Positions 1-4,561 of a stretch of 5,294 bases of DNA are shown here, in pieces. The position numbers and the translations under genes are program-made. The notes under the pieces were generated by a model. That model did no database searches, was not told the origin of the DNA, and was given only the letters and a program-made list of their open reading frames with translations. The DNA comes from Deltaproteobacteria bacterium (lineage in GTDB: Bacteria; Desulfobacterota; Desulfobaccia; Desulfobaccales; Desulfobaccaceae), in the NCBI GenBank assembly GCA_016874895.1, contig VGSX01000253.1, forward strand, positions 1 through 5,294, written 5' to 3'. Position 1 is the stretch's first letter. Each line of letters opens with the position of its first letter.

Positions 1-356
1 ATGGTTATCTGGATTTCCGGGTGCTTGAGCAAAAAGGCGGCTTTTTTCTGCAGGAGGTTCCGTGACTCGGGAGTCAGGGTGGCCTGGTCGTACTCAAAGA
101 ACACGTCCTCGCTTTCAAAGGCAATGCCCTCCGGGCCGTAAGCCTGGGCCCGGGCCGAGACACCCTTGCGGCTGCGCCCCAGCCGCTCTCCTGGAACTGC
201 TCCCAGAGTTTCTTCCTGAATCTGACCGGCTTCCGCTGCCGCAACTTCCTCAGGCCCCGTGGTGGCGACGATCTTTTTCTTGGCGCAACCGGCGAACAGC
301 AGGGCCAGACCCAGCAGGCAAAATACCAACAAAACACTAATTTTTTTATTTTTCAT
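1..356 (-). CDS. pal: Pal, peptidoglycan-associated outer-membrane lipoprotein (partial, 3' end outside window)
   Basis: The first 118 codons of a lipoprotein gene are present, starting at the ATG at 356-354; the rest lies beyond the window edge. Residues 1-23 form a lipoprotein signal peptide: a basic start (MKNKK), a hydrophobic core and the lipobox FAGC, with Cys24 as the expected lipidated residue. Residue +2 is Ala rather than Asp, consistent with outer-membrane sorting. Residues 25 to about 77 are a charged, low-complexity linker. From about residue 80 the start of an OmpA-like domain is seen (DVFFEYDQATLTPES), as in Pal proteins. The peptidoglycan-binding core of that domain is out of view, so it cannot be checked. 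Pal tethers the outer membrane to peptidoglycan and is released from it by TolB and TolA. Its position directly after tolB in the same direction supports the call. A different OmpA-family lipoprotein is possible but unlikely in this operon position. Confidence 0.93.
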   Translation of the reverse strand, partial: MKNKKISVLLVFCLLGLALLFAGCAKKKIVATTGPEEVAAAEAGQIQEETLGAVPGERLGRSRKGVSARAQAYGPEGIAFESEDVFFEYDQATLTPESRNLLQKKAAFLLKHPEIQIT

Positions 357-365
357 GCCTTATTT

Positions 366-369
366 CTCC
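366..369 (-). promoter_or_regulatory. Ribosome binding site of pal
   Basis: On the minus strand GGAG lies 9 bases before the pal ATG (GGAGAAATAAGGCATG). It fixes the start codon and shows that pal has its own initiation signal despite the spacer after tolB. Nearly the same string precedes tolR. Confidence 0.7.
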
Positions 370-406
370 GCTTGTTCAGGATGACACCAAGAAGGGTTGT
401 GCCCCA

Positions 407-448
407 ACCTCTATCAACTGACCACTAACCACTGGCCCCTGACCACTA
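407..448. repeat. Heptanucleotide tandem repeat, consensus ACCACTA/G (about 6 units)
   Basis: Read on the plus strand from 407 the sequence falls into 7-base units: ACCTCTA, TCAACTG, ACCACTA, ACCACTG, GCCCCTG, ACCACTA. Three units match ACCACTR exactly and the others differ at one or two positions. The array begins 3 bases beyond the tolB stop codon and lies in the spacer before pal. It resembles the short tandemly repeated heptamer class described in cyanobacteria and seen in intergenic DNA of other bacteria; that comparison is from memory. Confidence 0.7.
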
Positions 449-450
449 TC

Positions 451-1773
451 TCACTTAGGCGCCCAGGCGGGCTGGGTCTGGGAGCCGGCCAGGTTGGTTA
501 CCTGGGTGGCCGCCCCGGTTTTCACGTTGACCACATAAATCGCGGTTTTGCCGCCCCGGGTGGAGCTGACGGCAATGAAGCCGCCGTCTGGCGACCAGGT
601 GGGATTCTCATTGCTGCCCTCCTGGGTAACCTGCCGGGCGCCGCCCCCCTGGGGCGAGATGACGAAAATCTGGAACCCTCGTCCCGTGCGCCCGGCGTAG
701 GCGATGAGATCCCCTTTGGGGGACCAGGCCGGGGAGACATTATAGGATCCGCTAAAGGTCAGGCGTCTCGGTTGGCCTCCTCCCACGGGCATGACGAAAA
801 TCTGGGGGCTGCCGGCCCGATTGGAGACAAAGGCGATATTCTGCCCGTCCGGCGAGAAAGTGGGCGAAATATCGATCCCTGGGGTCTGGGTCAGGCGTTT
901 TTTGATGGCGCCCTGGCGGTCCAACAGATAAATTTCCTGGTCGCCATCCTTGTTGAGGGTGGCGGCCAGGAGGCCTCCCGGGCCTGCGGCCGGGGTGACG
1001 TTCAGGGTGCCGTGGCTGGTCAATTTGCGCACCTGTCCCGAGGCGGGATTAACGGCGTATAAGGCCGGGAAGCCGCCCCGATAGGAACAGAAGAAGATCT
1101 CCTGGCCGTCTGCTGACCAGGCCGGGGTCAGGGTCAGGGTGCCGAAGCGGGTCAATTGTCTGGGGGTCCCGCCCAGGTCCAGGAGGAAAAGGTCCTTTTT
1201 GTCCGTGCTGCCGCTGATAAAGGCCAGTCGGCCCTGGGGGATGCCCCGTTCCCCGGTCAGATGCAGGACCACTTCATTGACAAACTGGGTAACCATACGG
1301 CGGCCGTCGTCGGGACCGCCCCGATAGCGCTTGCCCAGGATCATCTGCCCGGAGCCGGGATCGAATAATTTCAGGTCCAGGGTCAGCTGTTGGTCCTGTT
1401 TCTGCCATCCTCCGGCAATGACCAGGTTGCACCCCAAAGCGCTTAATTTATGCAGACTGGCAGTGCCTGGGGAGGGCCCGATGGGGCTGGCGTCGAAGGC
1501 CGCGGGGTCCAAAACCGTAAAATATCCCGACATCTTTAAATCCTGATTGGCCTGGGTCGCCAGCGCGGTTCCCAGTTCCGGGCCGGCATCCCCCGGACTC
1601 ATCAGCCTGGGGACGGCAATGACGTATTTCTGGGCCAGGGGCGCCTTGACGTCGATGTATTCCCGTCCCTGGGCCCAGGCCTGATCCGTCCCCGGGCCAC
1701 AGATCAGGAACACCAGGGAAACAATTATAACCAGACGGAATTTTTCCCAATATTCTTTTTGTTGCTGTTGCAT
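451..1773 (-). CDS. tolB: TolB, periplasmic beta-propeller of the Tol-Pal system
   Basis: The 440-residue product is close to the usual TolB length of about 430. Residues 1-34 are a Sec signal peptide: basic start, hydrophobic core LVIIVSLVFLI, likely cleavage after AWA at residue 34. Residues about 37-170 form the TolB amino-terminal alpha/beta domain. From about residue 180 there is a beta-propeller with PD40-type motifs at about 44-residue spacing: LTPAWSADG (215), VTPAAGPGG (259), ISPTFSPDG (302), VSPAWSPKG (346), NPTWSPDG (390) and a final QPAWAPK (434), giving six blades. The third motif is degenerate. TolB binds Pal in the periplasm and exchanges with TolA, linking the inner-membrane motor to the outer membrane. 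I chose the ATG at 1773-1771 because GGAAGG lies 10 bases upstream and it makes a TAATG junction with tolA. An ATG 18 bases further upstream (1791) has no ribosome binding site. Confidence 0.96.
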   Translation of the reverse strand: MQQQQKEYWEKFRLVIIVSLVFLICGPGTDQAWAQGREYIDVKAPLAQKYVIAVPRLMSPGDAGPELGTALATQANQDLKMSGYFTVLDPAAFDASPIGPSPGTASLHKLSALGCNLVIAGGWQKQDQQLTLDLKLFDPGSGQMILGKRYRGGPDDGRRMVTQFVNEVVLHLTGERGIPQGRLAFISGSTDKKDLFLLDLGGTPRQLTRFGTLTLTPAWSADGQEIFFCSYRGGFPALYAVNPASGQVRKLTSHGTLNVTPAAGPGGLLAATLNKDGDQEIYLLDRQGAIKKRLTQTPGIDISPTFSPDGQNIAFVSNRAGSPQIFVMPVGGGQPRRLTFSGSYNVSPAWSPKGDLIAYAGRTGRGFQIFVISPQGGGARQVTQEGSNENPTWSPDGGFIAVSSTRGGKTAIYVVNVKTGAATQVTNLAGSQTQPAWAPK

Positions 1774-3062
1774 TAAGAACTGACCTTCCATTCGGGAGTA
1801 AAGGTTATGCCGATTTCCATCTGTTCCTGGCCCGAGGGCAGGGCCGGGAGGGGATTGGAACGGGTGACGGCGGCCATGGCCGATTGATCGAAAAGGCGGT
1901 CCCCGGATTCCTTTTCGAACCAGGAAGCTGCAATGGTGCCGTCGGCCGTGATTCTGACTACGATGATGGCTTTTAACTGTTGCATGTTGCTGCGCTGCAG
2001 GCAGTTGGGCTGCCAGTGTCGCCGTACCAGGCGGGATACCTGGCTGCCATAGGCGGCAGTCTGGGCCCGGCCCATTCCTCCGCCGGCAGTGCCGCCGCCT
2101 CCCTGAGAGACCCGGGCGCTGACCTGCCCGGCGCTCAACCGGGCCGCGGCCTGTCCCACCGCCTCCTGTAAGGCCTGATCCCGGGATTTCGCCGCCAGCC
2201 CTTTTTCAATGTTCTGAATGGAATCCCTGAGTTTCTGATCCCGGGCCGAACCGGCGACCTTCTGTTGGGCGGCGCTGATTTCCTGGGCCAATTGCCGCTC
2301 CCGGGCTTGGGCGTCCGCGGTTTTGGCGGGCGGTTCGGAGGCCGTTGCTTCCGGTACTTTTGCTTTGGGCGCGGCTGGCGTCAGTGTTTCCGGGCCCTTG
2401 GCCTTGGCCGCCGGGGCCTGGGGTTCTGTTGCGGCCTTGGGAGGCGCTGGTTTGTTAGGGGCGGCTTCCGGTTTCGGACCCGGCCCCGGAGCAGGAGCTT
2501 CCTTCGGTCTGGCGGCACCTTTGGGCGGTTCGGCAGCCTTGGGTGGTTCCTTAGCTCTGGGTGGCTCTTTAACCCGGGGCGGTTCGGTTACTTTAGGCGA
2601 CGGCGTCGGCTGGGGTGGTTCCGTGACCTTGGGCGGCGCCACGACTTTAGGCGGAGCCGGCTGGACCTTCACCGGCTCCACAGGTTTGGGCGCCGGGGGC
2701 GCTGGTTTCACCGGGGCCGCCGGTTCCGGCTTCCTGGCCTCCAAGGGTTTGGGGGCCGATTCCGGGATGGCGGGCGGCAGGGGTTTTTCCGGCGCTTTCA
2801 CCTCGGGTTTCGCCGCCTGGGCCAAAGGCGGCACCTCGGGCTGGGCCGTTATGGGTCCCGGGGCGGGAGCCGGAGGGGGCATATTCACCAGATCCACCGT
2901 GTAAGTCGGCACTAGGGGCTTGACCTTGGGCGACTTGGCATTATACCACACCAGGCCGCTAAACAGGACCACATGAACCACCATGGATAAGAGCAGCATC
3001 CGGCCCAGGCCATCGGAAGGCCCCGGGCCGGGCAGATCACCATTTTTCATGCGGTTGGTCAT
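1773..3062 (-). CDS. tolA: TolA, TonB-like energy-transducing protein with proline-rich linker
   Basis: The 429-residue product has a short cytoplasmic start and one membrane anchor (about residues 22-40) carrying the S-x3-H pair, Ser26 and His30, that TolA and TonB use to engage the TolQ-TolR motor. Residues about 62-245 are very rich in Pro, Lys, Glu and Ala, including hexapeptide repeats at 157-180. Residues about 250-312 are charged and probably helical or coiled coil. A Gly-rich hinge follows (GGGGTAGGGMG, 321-331), then a TolA/TonB carboxy-terminal domain (335-429) with ESGDRLFDQSAMAAV and PLPALP. TolA transmits motor force across the periplasm to TolB and Pal. E. coli TolA has a long Ala/Lys/Glu-rich helix in place of the proline-rich stretch, so this one looks like TonB in the middle. 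The neighbours tolR and tolB decide the TolA assignment; by sequence alone it could be called a TonB-family protein. The start overlaps the tolR stop (ATGA); Met5 at 3050 is an alternative start. Confidence 0.9.
   Translation of the reverse strand: MTNRMKNGDLPGPGPSDGLGRMLLLSMVVHVVLFSGLVWYNAKSPKVKPLVPTYTVDLVNMPPPAPAPGPITAQPEVPPLAQAAKPEVKAPEKPLPPAIPESAPKPLEARKPEPAAPVKPAPPAPKPVEPVKVQPAPPKVVAPPKVTEPPQPTPSPKVTEPPRVKEPPRAKEPPKAAEPPKGAARPKEAPAPGPGPKPEAAPNKPAPPKAATEPQAPAAKAKGPETLTPAAPKAKVPEATASEPPAKTADAQARERQLAQEISAAQQKVAGSARDQKLRDSIQNIEKGLAAKSRDQALQEAVGQAAARLSAGQVSARVSQGGGGTAGGGMGRAQTAAYGSQVSRLVRRHWQPNCLQRSNMQQLKAIIVVRITADGTIAASWFEKESGDRLFDQSAMAAVTRSNPLPALPSGQEQMEIGITFTPEWKVSS
1784..1789 (-). promoter_or_regulatory. 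Ribosome binding site deciding the tolB start
   Basis: GGAAGG on the minus strand, inside the last codons of tolA, lies 10 bases before the ATG at 1773. It directly follows the competing upstream in-frame ATG (ATGGAAGG), so it can serve only the downstream start. This supports translational coupling of tolB to tolA. Confidence 0.6.
2523..2594 (-). repeat. Hexapeptide-coding repeat in the TolA linker
   Basis: Residues 157-180 of TolA are four consecutive six-residue units of the form [KR]-[VA]-[TKA]-E-P-P: KVTEPP, RVKEPP, RAKEPP, KAAEPP. A further KVTEPP occurs earlier at 145-150. The DNA is an imperfect 18-base tandem repeat. The units vary mainly at codon third positions and at the middle residues, so the repeat is old or under selection for composition rather than recently duplicated. 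Confidence 0.75.
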
Positions 3063-3475
3063 CCCTCCGCCGGGGGAGATTCGGTCACCATGCCTAACTT
3101 TTCCACCCCAGCAGCCTTTAAAACTCCCATAACCTGGACCACTACCCCGTATGGGACGGCGCGGTCGGCTTTGAGCAAAACCTGGGTCTCGCCGTGGGCT
3201 TTTTGTTCCTCCAAAACGGCTGCGCCCAGATTATTCAGGGAACTGGGCCGGTCGTTGACATAGATATCGCTCTGGCCGCTGATGGAGATGAGAATGGGCG
3301 GCTTGCTTTCATCCAGGGTCCCTCCCTTGGCCTGGGGCAGATTGACATCCAGGCCGGTGGTCATCATGGGAGCCGTGACCATAAAAATCACCAGCAGGAC
3401 CAGCATGACGTCCACCAGAGGGGTGACGTTGATGTCCGACATGGGACCGTCTTTGGAACCGCCGCTTATGCCCAT
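3059..3475 (-). CDS. tolR: TolR, proton-channel stator-type subunit of the Tol-Pal motor
   Basis: This is a 138-residue ExbD/TolR family protein, near the usual length of about 140. A short cytoplasmic start leads into one membrane helix (about residues 20-38, VDVMLVLLVIFMVTAP). Asp22, in the motif NVTPLVDVMLVLL, matches the essential membrane aspartate of TolR and ExbD that carries protons. Residues about 45-130 are the periplasmic domain, including VLLKADRAVPYGVV. TolR pairs with TolQ to convert proton flow into motion of TolA. The start ATG has GGGGGAG 9 bases upstream. The gene begins 3 bases after the tolQ stop and overlaps tolA by 4 bases, so coupled translation is expected. ExbD of a TonB system is the main alternative, ruled out by the tolB and pal neighbours. 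Confidence 0.95.
   Translation of the reverse strand: MGISGGSKDGPMSDINVTPLVDVMLVLLVIFMVTAPMMTTGLDVNLPQAKGGTLDESKPPILISISGQSDIYVNDRPSSLNNLGAAVLEEQKAHGETQVLLKADRAVPYGVVVQVMGVLKAAGVEKLGMVTESPPAEG
3063..3068 (-). promoter_or_regulatory. Ribosome binding site before tolA, unusually close to the start
   Basis: GGAGGG on the minus strand directly abuts the ATG at 3062 with no spacer, closer than the usual 5-9 bases. The next in-frame ATG (Met5, 3050-3048) lies 12 bases downstream, somewhat long. Initiation at 3062 by coupling to the overlapping tolR stop is the simplest reading, but Met5 cannot be excluded. Confidence 0.5.
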
Positions 3476-3478
3476 GAC

Positions 3479-4270
3479 TTATTTCTCCCCCGCTTGGGCC
3501 CGGCGCAGCAGGTCACGTTCGATAATATTCAGGAAATCATGGATAAAATTGCCCATCTCAGTTTCCAGTTCCCTGACTTTGCTCAAGAAATAATTATAGG
3601 CAACCACTGCCGGGATGGCGGCGGCCAGCCCCACAGCTGTGGCCACCAGGGCCTCGGAAATCCCCGGGGCCACCGCGGCCAGGCTGGCGCTTCCTTTCAG
3701 GCCGATGCCCCGGAAAGAGGTCATGATCCCCCAGACCGTGCCGAACAGTCCGATAAAGGGGGCGGTATTGCCGGTGGTGGCCAAAAAGGTGATGGCCCGG
3801 AACAACCGGCCGCTTTCCGTATTCATGGCCCGGCGCAGGGAGCGGTTGACATTCTCCAGGCCGGCCGTCCGCACGGCTATGGTCCCCAGGGGGTCCCGGT
3901 CGCCACTGTCCCCGGTTACCTGGGTCTTCATGAGTTTCCCCAGCTCAATGTACCCCAGCCGGAAAATGGCGGCCACCGGGGAGGCGCTCAAATGACGGGT
4001 TTCGTGATACGCCGTGGACAGGTTGCGGGCGCCCCAGAAAAGATCCAAAAATTCCCCGGTCTGCTTCCGGGCCCGGGATAACTGAATGAGCTTGGCAAAA
4101 ATAATTCCCCAACAAGTTACTGAAAATAATAGCAATACAATCATCACTCCCTTGACCACGGGACCGGCATTCAGGATCAAGGGGATAATATCCAGATCAG
4201 AAACGGCGACGCTACCCGGAGTAGCAGCCCAAGCTTCATCCACTAATTTAAAATATTTAAGCATTTCCAT
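3479..4270 (-). CDS. tolQ: TolQ, inner-membrane proton-channel subunit of the Tol-Pal motor
   Basis: The 263-residue MotA/TolQ/ExbB family protein has three predicted membrane helices at about residues 38-60, 158-184 and 203-228, with the large cytoplasmic part between the first two. The family signature PFIGLFGTVWGIM lies in helix 2 and ISEALVATAVGLAAAIPAV in helix 3. Thr178 and Thr211 correspond to the two channel threonines of TolQ/ExbB (E. coli TolQ T145 and T178, same 33-residue spacing). TolQ forms the ring around TolR and harvests the proton gradient to drive TolA. It is about 30 residues longer than E. coli TolQ, mostly in an amino-terminal stretch before helix 1 that is not a clear signal peptide. 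It is the first gene of the operon and has its own promoter. No Shine-Dalgarno sequence is visible before the ATG at 4270 or before the ATG at codon 3, so the exact start is less certain than the rest. Confidence 0.95.
   Translation of the reverse strand: MEMLKYFKLVDEAWAATPGSVAVSDLDIIPLILNAGPVVKGVMIVLLLFSVTCWGIIFAKLIQLSRARKQTGEFLDLFWGARNLSTAYHETRHLSASPVAAIFRLGYIELGKLMKTQVTGDSGDRDPLGTIAVRTAGLENVNRSLRRAMNTESGRLFRAITFLATTGNTAPFIGLFGTVWGIMTSFRGIGLKGSASLAAVAPGISEALVATAVGLAAAIPAVVAYNYFLSKVRELETEMGNFIHDFLNIIERDLLRRAQAGEK
3485..3491 (-). promoter_or_regulatory. Ribosome binding site of tolR
   Basis: GGGGGAG on the minus strand lies 9 bases before the tolR ATG and within the last codons of tolQ. It is the strongest Shine-Dalgarno match in the cluster. 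Confidence 0.75.
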
Positions 4271-4287
4271 GAGTTCGAGGTGGAAAT

Positions 4288-4316
4288 AGTGTACTCTGAG
4301 GGAAATTCTTTGTCAA
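4288..4316 (-). promoter_or_regulatory. Predicted sigma-70-type promoter of the tol-pal operon
   Basis: On the minus strand a perfect -35 box TTGACA (4316-4311) is followed by exactly 17 bases and TACACT (4293-4288), 4 of 6 matches to TATAAT including the key second A and last T. It points into tolQ. Transcription would start near 4281, leaving a leader of only about 11 bases before the tolQ ATG. Confidence 0.75.
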
Positions 4317-4323
4317 GTCGTGA

Positions 4324-4337
4324 GTTATCCTGATAAC
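4324..4337. promoter_or_regulatory. Palindrome next to the tolQ promoter, possible operator
   Basis: GTTATC-CT-GATAAC is a perfect inverted repeat with a 2-base centre, lying 7 bases upstream of the -35 box. Its place fits a regulator binding site. No particular regulator can be named from the sequence. Confidence 0.35.
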
Positions 4338-4392
4338 GGGCGTCAGGGCTGTTGCCGGGAGCCTGTATATTTAAGTATCGCCAGCAGTCCGT

Positions 4393-4415
4393 AGGGGCGA
4401 TGTCACCCCGCCCCT
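4393..4415. repeat. GC-rich hairpin AGGGGCG/CGCCCCT
   Basis: A perfect 7-base stem (4393-4399 and 4409-4415) encloses a 9-base loop. The arm with flank, GTAGGGGCGA, looks like the end of a dispersed intergenic repeat family seen in many bacteria; that comparison is from memory and untested here. Confidence 0.5.
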
Positions 4416-4423
4416 CCGAACGC

Positions 4424-4441
4424 CTTTCCTGTTATGGAAAG
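4424..4441. repeat. Hairpin CTTTCC/GGAAAG
   Basis: A perfect 6-base stem with a 6-base loop (TGTTAT) lies directly beside the heptamer array and shares its last G with the first unit. No T-run follows on either strand. Confidence 0.4.
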
Positions 4442-4468
4442 TTCAAATTTCAAGGTTCAAAGTTCAAA
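4441..4468. repeat. Heptanucleotide tandem repeat, consensus GTTCAAA (4 units)
   Basis: Successive 7-base units are GTTCAAA, TTTCAAG, GTTCAAA, GTTCAAA: three exact copies and one with two changes. The flanking 7-mers (ATGGAAA before, GATACAG after) keep little similarity. The unit is unrelated to the heptamer found between tolB and pal. Confidence 0.7.
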
Positions 4469-4486
4469 GATACAGACAGAATGTCG

Positions 4487-4503
4487 GGTGGGCATTGCCC
4501 ACC
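4487..4503. repeat. Hairpin GGTGGGC-ATT-GCCCACC
   Basis: A perfect 7-base stem with a 3-base loop lies about 60 bases beyond the metF stop codon. It could slow or end metF transcription or protect the metF transcript's 3' end, but on the minus strand the stem is followed by CGACATT, not a T-run, so it is not a standard intrinsic terminator. It also resembles common dispersed GGTGGGCA...TGCCCACC intergenic repeats. Confidence 0.5.
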
Positions 4504-4561
4504 ATAATTTCTGGCAACCTTTTCATAGGTTACGGGTAGGCTGTCGGCCCAGGCGGTACTA

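Larger units (their letters stand above)
357..450. other. tolB-pal spacer
   Basis: This is the only real gap inside the tol-pal cluster. It contains the pal ribosome binding site, a short GGTTG/CAACC inverted repeat (395-399 and 405-409, 5-base loop) and an array of heptanucleotide repeats that reaches the tolB stop codon. I find no convincing -35/-10 pair for a separate pal promoter and no stem followed by a T-run that would end transcription on the minus strand, so pal is probably read through from tolB. Confidence 0.6.
4271..4561. other. metF-tolQ spacer rich in small repeats
   Basis: This stretch holds no credible gene; the open frames in it are short and lack ribosome binding sites. From the tolQ side it contains the promoter, a palindrome, a GC-rich hairpin (4393-4415), a second hairpin (4424-4441), a GTTCAAA heptamer array (4441-4468), a third hairpin (4487-4503) and a weak AACCT/AGGTT inverted repeat (4516-4531). 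None of the hairpins is followed by a T-run in the metF direction. Confidence 0.6.

Noticed and set aside
376..417. Leader peptide of about 15 codons (TTG start) ending just before pal
   Set aside because: The frame has only a TTG start, no ribosome binding site and no attenuator-like alternative stems; the match of its end to the tolQ end is reported as a repeat instead.
397..1062. A 221-codon plus-strand open frame opposite the end of tolB
   Set aside because: It is opposite the TolB propeller repeats and begins within the heptamer region; its Gly-rich repeats mirror the propeller motifs.
1773..1791. tolB starting at the upstream ATG, 1791
   Set aside because: No Shine-Dalgarno sequence precedes it, while the ATG at 1773 has GGAAGG at a workable distance and makes a TAATG junction with tolA.
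2265..2915. Long plus-strand open frames (216 and 193 codons) opposite tolA, one coding for Gly-Gly-Ser-rich repeats
   Set aside because: They are the mirror of the proline-rich, GC-rich tolA linker; composition follows directly from Pro/Ala/Lys/Glu codons on the other strand, there is no ribosome binding site, and tolA is clearly the real gene.
3194..4081. A 295-codon plus-strand open frame spanning the tolR/tolQ boundary
   Set aside because: It lies wholly opposite two strongly recognisable motor-protein genes, crosses their junction, and its translation shows no recognisable domain or membrane pattern.
4424..4503. CRISPR-like array in the metF-tolQ spacer
   Set aside because: The repeats are 7 bases long and directly adjacent, with no spacers, and the hairpins beside them are unrelated to each other.
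4516..4531. AACCT/AGGTT inverted repeat as an intrinsic terminator for metF
   Set aside because: The stem is only 5 base pairs, AT-poor in the wrong places, and is not followed by a T-run in the metF direction.
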